Source: a bacterium
Lineage (GTDB): Bacteria > JACRDZ01 > JAJRWM01
DNA length: 22,856 nucleotides
NCBI GenBank assembly: GCA_024276815.1
Contig: JAJRWM010000044.1
Coordinates: 1 to 22,856, forward strand
Direction: 5' to 3'
The notes under the pieces were generated by a model. It did not search any database and was not told the origin of the DNA. It saw nothing but the letters and a program-made list of their open reading frames with translations. Within the stretch, counting starts at the first letter, position 1, and every line of letters starts with the position of its first letter. A program made the translations under genes and the position numbers. Of the stretch, positions 7,805 through 16,769 are shown piece after piece.

Positions 7805-10800
7805 TTGCGTAAAAAAATATACCTGAATATTCAAAAAGAGCTTTTCCTGTTTTTTATCTCGTTGGCGATGGTTGGCGTATTGTTAATCTCTTTGCCGGTT
7901 CAGGCCGCCGAGTGGCCAACCTTCCAGGGCGGAACGGCTCATAACGGAGTGACGCCCTACGCTATTTTGCCGCCGCTCAAACTGGTGTGGCGTTTCTCAA
8001 CGGACGGCGATATCAGCGCCTCGCCAATCTATGTCAAAAATAAAATATTCCTGGCTTCGGAAGACGCCAATCTTTACGCGATAAATCCGGATAATGGCAA
8101 ACTGGTGTGGCGTTTCAAGGTCAACAAGCCGCTTCGCTCGACTCCTACCTTTGTTGACGACAGCCTGGTTTTTGGCTGTGATGATGAATTTCTCTATAAA
8201 ATAAGCGGGGCTGACGGTTCCCTCCTGTGGAAAATCAACCTGGGCGGAAAAATAAGCGCCTCGCCGTTGATTGCTTAAAACAAGATATTTGTGGGCACTG
8301 AAGCCGGCGACTTTTACGCTGTTGGCCTGCGGAAAGGCCGGATGGTCTGGAAAAAACACGGTTTTGGTAAAATTCAGTCCTCCGCTACTTATTACGGGGG
8401 CACGGTGATCTTTGGCAGCCAAAATCTTAAAATAAGCGCTTTAAACCTTGAAGATGGCGTTGTTAAATGGGAGTTCAAGACTAACGGCGCCGTTTATTCC
8501 ACGCCCGTTCTCTATGACAATAAAATATATGTTGGCTGTGACGACACCAAACTGTATGTCCTGAAAGCCAAAAATGGTTCCCTGGTGCGTTCGATAAACC
8601 TGACCGATAAAATACGTTCCACGCCGGCGGTAAACAAAGACAGGATTGTCGTCGGCTGCGAAGACGGTTATATCTACGCTCTGGACGCGAAATCGGGCAA
8701 CGTGGTCTGGCGCCACTATACCTCGAAACCGGTCGTCTCCTCACCGGTGATCGCCGCCGAACAAGTCGTCTACGTCGGTTCAAGCGATCATTATTTTTAT
8801 GTGCTCGATTATGAGACCGGAAAAGTCTTGTGGGATTACAGTTCTCTCGGCTCAATTACCAGTTCGCCGATTGTCGTTAACGAAATGGTACTTTTCGCTT
8901 CCAATGAAAATCGGCTATACGCTTATAAAGCGGAGAAATCAACCGCCGCCCATCAATATGATCTGGGTAAAAAACAAATAAAAGAGGGGAAATTTTCCGA
9001 GGCGATTAAAAACCTGGAACTGGTGTTAAAGCTTAACCCCAAAAATAAAGCGGCCCGCAATCAAATCAAGATCGCTAAAAGCAGGCAGGGGGAAAGCTAT
9101 CTTAAACAGGGGAATTTTTCCCGGGGGCGGAAACTGATTGAAGAAGCCTTGATCCTTGACGCCGGCGAAGATGAAATCAAAGACCAGGCCATGGGACAAC
9201 TGCTGGCCTATGTGAGAAAATTGATCAAGGCTAATCAGTTGGATAACGCTGAAGAAGTGGTTAGTTCCATCCTGAAACTGGATGACCGTTATCAGCCGAC
9301 TCTGGAAATACAGTCCGAGATCACTTTTATCCGGGGTGAAAAATTATTTAAAGCAGGGAAGTACCAAGAGGCTTTGCCCTTTCTGGAACAAGCCCGGGAG
9401 CAAGGGTTTGATACGGAGGAACTGGATAAGTTAATTATGGAAAGCAAGTGGCGGACCAACATGATACCAATCATCATCGGAGCCTCTGTTGGTTTGATCG
9501 TGCTGTTTGCATTGCTGTATATTCTGTATCGCAGGATGTACTTTAAAAAACGCTTGCGGCTGGCGGATATGCTGATGCAGGAACGAAAGTTTGCCGAAGC
9601 CGCCCAGGAATATGCCAAGGCGGCAAAAATAAATAAAAAGTCAAGGCCGGTCAAACTACAGTTGGCCCGTGCCCGGATTGAGTCGGGGGACCCGAGCGCG
9701 ATCATGCTGTTGAAAGATATTCTCAAAATGCCGGGCGGTGAAGACGAAGTATATGCTGAAATGGCGAAATTCTATATGAAAAGAAAAGAATTGAGTACGG
9801 AAGCGATTGACGCCTATACCAAAGCCCTGGAGAAAGACAGCTATAATATCAAGTTGCTGACCATCCTGGCCCAGGCCCATATCCACCACAAACAGGTGCG
9901 CTCAGCCCTTCAGATATTCGAAAAGATCGCTAAAATATATCCGCAAAATATTAAATTAGTTATTACGGAGGTGGCTAAACTCTGTAAGCTCCATCCCAAA
10001 AACACCATGTTGTTGCTTAGCCTCGGGAAGTTCCGGGTGATGTACGGCGAGATGAAGGAAGCTGTCCAGAATTTCCGCCGGGTTAGAAGCCTGGAGCCTG
10101 GTAAAAAAGACATACTGATCGCGGCGTACGCCCAGATCGTTGAAAAAGACAGCAAAAACATAGAGGCGCTGATCGATATCGGCCAGCTTACTTTTGAAAA
10201 CAATGATTTTAAAACAGCCGCTCAGTATCTGATGAAAGCCTATGAACTGGCTCCTGAACGGCCGGATCTCCAGTCTTTGATAGAAAAAGCCTTTCCTGAG
10301 ATCATGAAACTCGAACCCAAAAATATAGAGGTCGGCGAATGGTTGGGAGATTACTACCATAAAAGCCGTCGGCATACTGACGCTATCGGGCTGTACCAGA
10401 GACTGGCTCCTCTATCCCAGGATAAAGGACGTTTTTATCGTAAACTGGGCGATTGCTTCCTGGCCAAGAACATGCTCGATTCCGCCTATAGCTATTATCA
10501 GAAACTACCGCCTAACGAAGAAACCAAGCGCATCCTTTACGACCTGGCTATGGTCTATGAAAGTACGGAGTTGCCGGACAAGGCGATCGAAGTGCTGGAA
10601 TCAATTATGGCGGTGGATGTGAACTACCAGGACGTGACGGCGAAACAGGACCTGAATACCAAAATGGAAGACCTCAAACGCAAGAGCATGATGATGTCCA
10701 AGATGGAGAGTAATAAAAGCTCGGCTCCGCTGGGGAAACCGGGGATGGCGCCCAAGACCCAGTTGTCCGGTCTGGGCAGTCAGATCGAGGAGAGGTATGA

Positions 10801-11587
10801 AGTCGTGCGCGAACTCGGCAAAGGAGGGATGGGAGTAGTCTACTGCGCCCGGGACACTGTTCTTGACCGCCTGGTGGCGATGAAAGTCCTGGCCGAGAGC
10901 CTGACCAGTAATGAGCAGGCCCGCAAACGGTTTTTGAGAGAAGCGCGGGCTACAGCCAAATTGCAGCATCCCAATATTGTTCATATCTATGATCTGGGCG
11001 AGGTGAACAATACCAGTTTTATCGCGATGGAGTATATCGAAGGTTCCAATCTTTATGATCTGCTGAAAACGAAAAAGAAAATGCCCCTGAAAGATATTGT
11101 CCACTATGGCATTCAGATTGCCCAGGCCCTGGGTGTGGCCCACGAGCAGGGAATCGTGCATCGGGATATCAAGCCGGACAACATCATGATCAATAAGTAC
11201 GGCGGAGTGAAAATTACGGATTTTGGTATCGCTCATTTGATGGAAGCCAAGATGACGATGACCGGAGCGAAACTGGGAACTCCTTTATATATGTCGCCGG
11301 AACAGGTCGAGGGAAGGAAAATTGACGGCCGGGCCGATATTTATTCTATGGGCATTATGCTTTACGAACTGGCCGCCGGGAGACCGCCGTTTATTCGCGG
11401 GGATATCGCTTATCATCAAGTCCATACACCGCCTCCGCCGCTCAGCCAATTAAACGCTGCGGTTCCGCCTGAGTTCGAAAAATTGATTATGAAGGCTATC
11501 GCTAAAAAACCCGATGAGCGATATCAAAACACCAAGGAATTAATCAAGGATTTGGAGAAGATTAAAGTCGAAGACACGGCGGAATAA
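7805..11587 (+). CDS. secreted PQQ-like beta-propeller/TPR, transmembrane, TPR, C-terminal Ser/Thr protein kinase; interrupted by in-frame TAA at 8276-8278
   Basis: Read through the stop, this encodes about 1260 residues. TTG 7805 begins a signal peptide (MRKKIYLNIQKE, hydrophobic core, then PVQAAEW). Eight PQQ-like blades follow to about residue 375, each with an [ST]-x-P...G-x-L-x-W pattern. TPR-like repeats run from about 380 to 545, with one transmembrane helix at about 553-576 (MIPIIIGASVGLIVLFALLY). Cytoplasmic TPRs then run to about 960, and a Hanks-type kinase spans about 998-1255. The kinase has GKGGMGVVY, VAMK (K1027), HRDIKPDN (D1121), DFG (D1139) and GTPLYMSPEQ, so it should be active. 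The propeller would sense outside the membrane and the kinase act inside. Codon 158 is TAA (SPLIA-stop-NKIFVG), in mid-blade. Restarting at GTG 8291 would lose the signal peptide. The gene follows the FHA-HD-GYP gene by 4 nt. Confidence 0.88.
8276..8278 (+). other. in-frame TAA within propeller blade 3 of the kinase gene
   Basis: Codon context is GCT TAA AAC. By comparison with the other blades this is the short turn before an N-K-I-[FY] strand, where Lys, Asp, Gly, Asn or Glu occur. AAA or GAA to TAA is a one-base change. The frame stays open on both sides. Confidence 0.85.
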
Positions 11588-11636
11588 ACGGCTGGTTATC
11601 AGGGCGAGTTGCAAATTTACAAAGGTTTTTGCCGAA

Positions 11637-11690
11637 GGCCAACTTGTATTTTTAGTGCTTGGACGGCTCGCACGATAGATATGGATGGGG
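11637..11690 (+). repeat. copy 1 of a two-copy intergenic element
   Basis: The core is TTTTAGTGCTTGG (11650-11662), 8 variable bases, then CACGATAGATA (11671-11681). It is flanked by GGCCA upstream (11637-11641) and GGGG downstream (11687-11690). The same boxes at the same 8-nt spacing occur at 16783-16814. GTGC and GCAC inside the core can form a short hairpin in both copies. The start of a G-rich stem strand follows directly. Confidence 0.7.
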
Positions 11691-11753
11691 TGTGGGGGAA
11701 CCTTGTAATTGCCTGTTAAATAAAACAGGCTCACCGTGCTCTGTCCCCACATC
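11689..11753 (+). ncRNA. candidate structured RNA leader (stem with inner hairpin)
   Basis: Ten base pairs join 11689-11698 (GGTGTGGGGG) to 11744-11753 (TCCCCACATC), two of them G-U. Within the loop, GCCTGTT (11711-11717) and AACAGGC (11724-11730) pair perfectly around a 6-nt loop. The second intergenic copy has a stem at the corresponding place built from different bases, which hints at conserved structure. Whether it is a separate RNA or part of the valS mRNA is unknown. Confidence 0.4.
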
Positions 11754-11784
11754 GCTGTTTAGAAGGTTTTAATTTGGAGGAATA

Positions 11785-14421
11785 ATGCCGGAGTTAGGAA
11801 AACGTTACGAACCCCATACCGTTGAAGATAAATGGTACAGTTACTGGTTTAAGAAGAATTATTTCCATGCCGCTTTAGATACATCGCGTCCCTTTTATTC
11901 GATTGTTATTCCACCGCCCAATGTGACCGGTTCTCTTCACATGGGGCACGCGTTTAATAATACTTTGCAGGATATCCTGATCCGCTGGCGCCGTATGCAT
12001 GGTGATAACGCGCTCTGGATGCCGGGAACCGATCACGCCGGAATCGCTACCCAAAACGTGGTGGAACGCCAGTTGAAAAAGGAAGGGTTGTTCCGGGATG
12101 ATTTGGGCCGTGGGAAATTTATCGAGCGGGTCTGGAACTGGCGCGAAGAGTCCGGCGGAGTGATTATCGACCAACTGAAACGGTTGGGCGCTTCCTGTGA
12201 CTGGGAACGGGAACGTTTCACCATGGATAAAGGTCTTTCCCGGGCCGTAAAAGAAGTGTTCGTCCGTCTTTATCAGGAAAAACTGATCTACCGGGGAAAT
12301 TACATCATTAACTGGTGTCCCCGCTGCCGCACCGCTCTGAGCGATATTGAAGTGGAATATCAGGACTTGCCGGGGCATTTTTATCATATCAAATATCCCT
12401 ATCCTGGAGGACAGGTGGTTGTCGCCACCACCCGCCCGGAAACCATGCTGGGAGACACAGCCGTGGCTGTTCATCCTGATGATGAGCGCTATGCCGACCT
12501 CGTTGGCAAGGAGTTGACCCTCCCGGTAATCGGCCGCAAGCTGAAAGTTATCGCTGATACTTATGTTGATCCGGAGTTCGGGACCGGGGTGGTCAAGATT
12601 ACCCCGGCGCATGATCCGAACGACTTTTTGGTGGGCAAGAGGCATAACCTGGAAGCGGTAAATGTTATGAACGAAGACGGGACCATGAACGAAAACGCCG
12701 GGCCTTACGCCGGGCAGGATCGTTTTGAGTGCCGTGAAAATCTGCTGGAACAATTAAAACGGGAAGACCTCCTGGAAAAAGTCGAGCCGCACGATCATTC
12801 GGTTGGTCATTGTTATCGCTGCCATACAGTTATTGAACCGTATCTCTCCAAACAATGGTTTGTGGCTATGGAAAGTCTGGCTCGTCCGGCGATTGACGCG
12901 GTTAAAGAGGGGAAGGTCAAGTTTTTCCCTCAGTCCTGGGAAAAAACCTATTATGACTGGCTGGAAAACATTCGTGACTGGTGTATTTCCCGGCAGATAT
13001 GGTGGGGACACCGGATCCCGGCCTGGCATTGTCAGGATTGCGTCCATATTTCCGTGAGCGTGGACGAGGTTGTCGCGTGTGAAAAATGTCAAAGTAAAAA
13101 CATCGAGCAGGAAACCGATGTGCTTGATACCTGGTTCAGTTCGGCTCTGTGGCCTTTTTCAACCCTGGGCTGGCCGGCGTCAACGCCGGAGCTGGCGAAT
13201 TATTATCCGACCAGCGTTCTGGTTACCGGGTTCGATATCCTGTTTTTCTGGGTTGCCCGGATGATTATGATGGGCTTGAAGTTCATGGGTGAGATACCGT
13301 TCAAGGAAGTCTATATCCATGCTTTAGTTCGTGATGAGCAGGGTCGCAAAATGAGTAAGTCGCTGGGTAATGCTATCGATCCCTTGTTGATGATCGAAAA
13401 GTTTGGCACCGACGCCTTTCGTTTTACCCTGACCGCTTTTGCCGCTCAGGGGCGGGATGTCTCCCTGAGCGAACAGAGAATCGAGGGGTACCGTAATTTC
13501 TGCAATAAAATCTGGAACGCCACCCGTTTCGTCTTGATGAACGTGGGCGATTTTAACTGGCTGGAATACCGGTTGGACGAAAGCAAGCTGGAGTTGGCTG
13601 ACCGCTGGATTCTGAGCCGGGCGAACCGGGTCGTGGGTGAGGTCGATTCAGCTTTTACTGAATATCGCTTCAATGAGGCAGCCCATTTTTTGTATGATTT
13701 TATCTGGCATGAGTTCTGTGACTGGTATATTGAGATGGTCAAGGGCAGACTGCAGGGCGAGGAAACCGCCGCCCGGGAAAGAGCGCTCTATGTCCTCTCC
13801 TACGTGATTGAAAAAAGTATGAGAGCCTTGCACCCCATTATGCCGTTTATTACCGAGGAAATCTGGCAACTCTTCAGTCGGGGCGGCGAGAGCGTTATGG
13901 TTAGTCCTTATCCTCAAGCCGAAGAGAGATTCATCAACGAAGAGGCGGAGAAACAGATGGCCCTCGCGCGTGAGTTGATTGTCAAGGTCAGGAATTTACG
14001 GGCGGAGATGAGGGTGCCGTTGAAATCAAAAGTCGAACTTCAGGTGAAAAACGCAGATGAAACACGGCGGGCGATAATTGAAGACGCTCTCCAGTATATT
14101 AAGGATTTGGCGAAAGTGAGTGATATTGTTTTCCTTGAAGCCGATAGCGGGAAACCGGTCCAGTCCGCCGCGATTGTCGTGGAAACACTGGAAATATATA
14201 TTCCCCTGGGTGATGTTATCGATTTTGAGGTGGAACGGGAACGGCAGCTAAAGGAAATCAGTAAATTAAACGAAGTAATTGAACGATCCGCGAAAAAACT
14301 GGCCAATCAGAATTTTCTGGACCACGCTCCGTCGCAAGTGGTTGATAAAGAGCGTGAGAAAGTAGAGAAACATCAGGAAATTCTGAGTAAATTACAGGAA
14401 AACCTGGTTCAACTTCAATAG
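11785..14421 (+). CDS. valS: valyl-tRNA synthetase
   Basis: Charges tRNA-Val with valine; a cytoplasmic class Ia synthetase. At 878 residues it is normal length for bacterial ValRS. The HIGH motif is HMGH (residues 52-55) in PPPNVTGSLHMGHAFNNT. The editing (CP1) domain carries TTRPETMLGDTAVAVHP and ITPAHDPND. KMSKS is at 522-526 (GRKMSKSLGNAIDPL). The C terminus has the anticodon-binding domain and the coiled-coil arm typical of ValRS (about 810-878). Cys pairs NWCPRC, GHCYRC, WHCQDC and ACEKC suggest structural zinc sites. The DWCISRQIWWGHRIPAW motif is intact. GGAGG sits 4 nt upstream of ATG 11785. A 197-nt leader precedes it and TAG ends it; the HEAT gene follows 9 nt later. Confidence 0.98.
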   Translation: MPELGKRYEPHTVEDKWYSYWFKKNYFHAALDTSRPFYSIVIPPPNVTGSLHMGHAFNNTLQDILIRWRRMHGDNALWMPGTDHAGIATQNVVERQLKKEGLFRDDLGRGKFIERVWNWREESGGVIIDQLKRLGASCDWERERFTMDKGLSRAVKEVFVRLYQEKLIYRGNYIINWCPRCRTALSDIEVEYQDLPGHFYHIKYPYPGGQVVVATTRPETMLGDTAVAVHPDDERYADLVGKELTLPVIGRKLKVIADTYVDPEFGTGVVKITPAHDPNDFLVGKRHNLEAVNVMNEDGTMNENAGPYAGQDRFECRENLLEQLKREDLLEKVEPHDHSVGHCYRCHTVIEPYLSKQWFVAMESLARPAIDAVKEGKVKFFPQSWEKTYYDWLENIRDWCISRQIWWGHRIPAWHCQDCVHISVSVDEVVACEKCQSKNIEQETDVLDTWFSSALWPFSTLGWPASTPELANYYPTSVLVTGFDILFFWVARMIMMGLKFMGEIPFKEVYIHALVRDEQGRKMSKSLGNAIDPLLMIEKFGTDAFRFTLTAFAAQGRDVSLSEQRIEGYRNFCNKIWNATRFVLMNVGDFNWLEYRLDESKLELADRWILSRANRVVGEVDSAFTEYRFNEAAHFLYDFIWHEFCDWYIEMVKGRLQGEETAARERALYVLSYVIEKSMRALHPIMPFITEEIWQLFSRGGESVMVSPYPQAEERFINEEAEKQMALARELIVKVRNLRAEMRVPLKSKVELQVKNADETRRAIIEDALQYIKDLAKVSDIVFLEADSGKPVQSAAIVVETLEIYIPLGDVIDFEVERERQLKEISKLNEVIERSAKKLANQNFLDHAPSQVVDKEREKVEKHQEILSKLQENLVQLQ

Positions 14422-14430
14422 GAGGGGGAA

Positions 14431-16197
14431 ATGCCCCTTTTCAGCGGCGGCGAAGATTTGGCTGATCGGGATTTACAGGAGACCCTTCTTCTTATCAGCC
14501 GGCTTGATGTGCGTGATATCAGGCTGATCCAGGGTATTAAACGGGCGCTCATAAAAAAAGGGCGCAAGGCTTTGCCCGGATTGATCCGCTCCCTCAACAG
14601 CCCTAACGGTATGGTCAGGGAGGCCTGTGTCGAAATCCTGGGGGAGATCAGTTCGCCCAAGGCGGTCGCTCCTCTCTTAAACCTGCTTTATGATTATCGC
14701 GATGACATCCCCTCCAAAACCGAGAGAACCCTGCGCAAGATAATCAACCGGCACCTTCGGGAATATGAATCAGCCGAAAAAATAACCGAGGAATTGGCCG
14801 TCCAGAGAAAGCGGATTGTCGAGCCTCTGGTCAACACCCTGAGCAACCCTTCCGAACTGTTGCGTATGGGCTAAGTTATCCGTTTACTGGTTGACCTCAA
14901 AAATGAAGCTACCAGGGCGCTGCTGAAGATTTATTCGGAGACCGGGTACGCGACCAGAGAATTCATCAAAAGCGAAATCCTCAAAATTACCGAAGCTAAA
15001 AAGCTGGAATTGATTCCCTTCGCCGGGAGCTTCAAAAATAAAGATATTCAGCAACTGGTGATCGAACTTTTAAACAGCCTGGCCGACCAAAACAACCTGA
15101 GGATGATGGTGGAGACTTTAATCGAACGTGGTAACTGTACGCTGGAATTAAAGGTGTTCTGCCGCTTAAAAGGGATAAACAAAGCCTTGATCCGGGAGTT
15201 GGAAGCGCTGCGAAGCGATGTTCGCTGGAAGGCGTTGTGCTACCTGGAAAATTTTACCGGCGATGAGCAGGTGATTAAAGCTATTTATAAGCGGCTCAAG
15301 GACCCGGAGAAGAGAATCAGGCAAAGAGCCTTGCTTGTGCTGGGGAATCTCGAAGAGGGATACAGCCATGAACCGCTGCTTCAGGCTTTGGATGATTCCG
15401 ACGAGGATGTCCAGATCTGCGCCCTGAGGATGCTGGTGAGACGGAACTATCCCGATATTGTGTCGATGTTGATAAAAATGTCGGCCAAGTCCAAAACTTT
15501 AAAGGCGATCGCTCTTTCTGAACTGGCCCAGATAAGTCCGCATGATTATACGAATGTTATTAAGCGTATGAGTCCGGCGCAGCAAAGAGAACTGCGCGCG
15601 AAACTGGAAGAATTCAACCTCGATATTATTACTACCCTGAAAGAGGAACTGCGGGATATTGATGTTAACAAACGATTGAAAGCGGCTCAGGCCATAAAGG
15701 TTATCGGACTCCCGGTTAATATTGACGATGAATATATTTCCTCTTTGACTGACCCGGACGAAAGAGTGCGGGCGACCTTGGTTAAAACTATCGGGGTCGC
15801 CGGAAATACGATGGCTATGAGCGCGATCCTGGAATCGCTGCTGGACCCCGACCGGAGGGTCAGGGCCAACGCTATTGAGACATACGCTGAAATGAAGGAT
15901 TCTCATATCTTTAAACACCTGGCGTCATTTTTACATGATCCTGACAACCGGGTTCGGGGTAACGCTGTTAAAGTGCTCATGGAGATGGGGTATGAGCCGG
16001 CTTTCGCGGCGCTACTGGATATGCTCAAAAGCGACCAGGAGTTGATGCGGTTAAGCGCTCTTTGGGTTATCGAGGAAATCAAGGAAGTCAGGGTGAAAGA
16101 TCTGGTCGCGAAAATTTCTTTGCTTGACCACAGCTCAACAGTACGGGAGCGCGCGCTGAAGACGCTTGAGGTGTTAGGGGTGACGGTGAGGAAATGA
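14431..16197 (+). CDS. HEAT-repeat protein, interrupted by in-frame TAA at 14872-14874
   Basis: Read through the stop, this is a 588-position alpha-solenoid protein with no signal peptide or membrane segment, probably a cytoplasmic scaffold. HEAT-like units are visible through most of its length, for example VREACVEILGEISSPKAVAPL, IRQRALLVLGNLEEGYSHEPL, VRATLVKTIGVAGNTMAMSAI, VRANAIETYAEMKDSHIFKHL and VRGNAVKVLMEMGYEPAFAAL. Each has the Asp-Pro-x-x-x-V-R turn followed by an amphipathic helix pair. Codon 148 is TAA (ELLRMG-stop-VIRLLV). The frame remains open for 135 nt after it before the next plausible start (TTG 15010), and the intervening residues fit the repeat. GGAGGGGG precedes ATG 14431. 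The stop overlaps the next ATG (ATGA). Partner and function are unknown. Confidence 0.82.
14872..14874 (+). other. in-frame TAA in the HEAT-repeat gene
   Basis: Codon context is GGC TAA GTT, between helix residues RMG and VIRLLV. The helix amphipathicity continues across it. Any one-base change (GAA, AAA, CAA, TCA, TTA and others) would restore the frame; the original residue cannot be fixed from one sequence. Confidence 0.8.
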
Positions 16198-16619
16198 ACG
16201 GCAATGACCAGATATTCCCACTTCTGAAGCAAACCGCCGATACCAGCGACTATTCAGGATATATTTATTATTTAAAACTAATCTTTTGGGTGATCAGCGT
16301 CTTGATAGCCCTGAGAGTTATCTATTATTTAATCAGGCGTCACCTGATTCCCGTTTACCGGATGCAGCGGGAAGAAGAACAGTTTTTCCTGGCTATGGCC
16401 CGCGCCTTTAGCCTGAACGATGACGACGTCAATCTCGTCAGGAGGATAATTGAAAGGGAAAAACTGGATGACCCCTTTTTAATTTTTTGTTCATCGAGGG
16501 TTTTCGATCCCTGTTTCTCCAATGAAATACAGAGGATCCAGGAGAAACGGTTTCTGCCGGACTGGAAAAAAGGTCAGGAGATAAACCAGATCTATCAAAT
16601 CCGTCGGAAAATTTTTTAG
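16194..16619 (+). CDS. small membrane-anchored protein of unknown function
   Basis: 141 residues. A short N terminus is followed by one transmembrane helix at about 28-47 (YLKLIFWVISVLIALRVIYY), then a basic stop-transfer stretch (RRHLIP) and a cytoplasmic helical domain: FFLAMARAFSLNDDDVNLV, IIEREKLDDPFLIFCSSRVF and a C-terminal IYQIRRKIF. This soluble part loosely resembles the N-terminal domain that precedes PilZ domains in some spirochaete and deltaproteobacterial c-di-GMP receptors. No PilZ motif (RxxxR...[DN]xSxxG) is present, and the protein ends where PilZ would begin. The resemblance is from memory and weak. The ATG overlaps the HEAT gene stop (ATGA), so the two are co-translated and may work together. 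Confidence 0.7.
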   Translation: MNGNDQIFPLLKQTADTSDYSGYIYYLKLIFWVISVLIALRVIYYLIRRHLIPVYRMQREEEQFFLAMARAFSLNDDDVNLVRRIIEREKLDDPFLIFCSSRVFDPCFSNEIQRIQEKRFLPDWKKGQEINQIYQIRRKIF

Positions 16620-16626
16620 GGGCTAG

Positions 16627-16665
16627 GGCAAATTAAAACCTTATGTGAGGCAAAATAAGAACCTT
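16627..16665 (+). repeat. imperfect direct repeat, 22-nt period
   Basis: GGCAAATTAAAACCTT at 16627 recurs as GGCAAAATAAGAACCTT at 16649, with one substitution-type difference and one inserted base. The purpose is unknown; it could be an operator or a duplication. Confidence 0.5.
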
Positions 16666-16735
16666 GGAAACCCCTTTTTAGACTTTGCTGAAGGGAATGC
16701 TCGTCGATAAATATCGAAAAAAAGCAGGTTTCCAA
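16664..16735 (+). repeat. 9-bp inverted repeat enclosing a palindrome
   Basis: TTGGAAACC (16664-16672) is exactly complementary to GGTTTCCAA (16727-16735), 54 nt apart. Inside, TCGATA-AA-TATCGA (16704-16717) is a further perfect stem, followed by a run of seven A's. On the opposite strand this would read as a T run before the hairpin, which is not the order expected of a terminator. Confidence 0.5.
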
Positions 16736-16769
16736 ACCTTCCCCCAAAAACTTTAAACCAGGGATGGCA

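Larger units (their letters stand above)
11588..11784 (+). promoter_or_regulatory. 197-nt leader/intergenic region of valS
   Basis: No coding sequence was found. The region holds one copy of the intergenic element shared with 16770-16822. It also holds a 10-bp stem (11689-11698 with 11744-11753, two G-U) enclosing a perfect 7-bp hairpin (11711-11717 with 11724-11730). A ribosome site GGAGG (11776-11780) precedes ATG 11785. AACCTT at 11699-11704 is complementary to AAGGTT at 11763-11768, so an alternative fold is possible. The T-box signature AGGGTGGNACCGCG, expected of tRNA-sensing leaders of synthetase genes, is not present. A promoter is likely here because the preceding gene ends 197 nt away, but I cannot place a convincing -35/-10 pair. 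Confidence 0.5.

Noticed and set aside
11711-11730. Rho-independent terminator
   Set aside because: The hairpin is perfect but is followed by TCACCGTG rather than a T run.
11588-11784. T-box riboswitch controlling valS
   Set aside because: Synthetase leaders often have one, but the conserved AGGGTGGNACCGCG T-box sequence and a specifier stem followed by a terminator are not present.
5259-16197. Complete reassignment of UAA to an amino acid
   Set aside because: hom, thrC, apgM, cimA and the receiver-histidine kinase all end at TAA at the expected family length, so UAA still terminates. Only occasional read-through remains possible.
16704-16717. Minus-strand terminator at the palindrome
   Set aside because: On the minus strand the T run comes before the hairpin, the wrong order, and no minus-strand gene is nearby.
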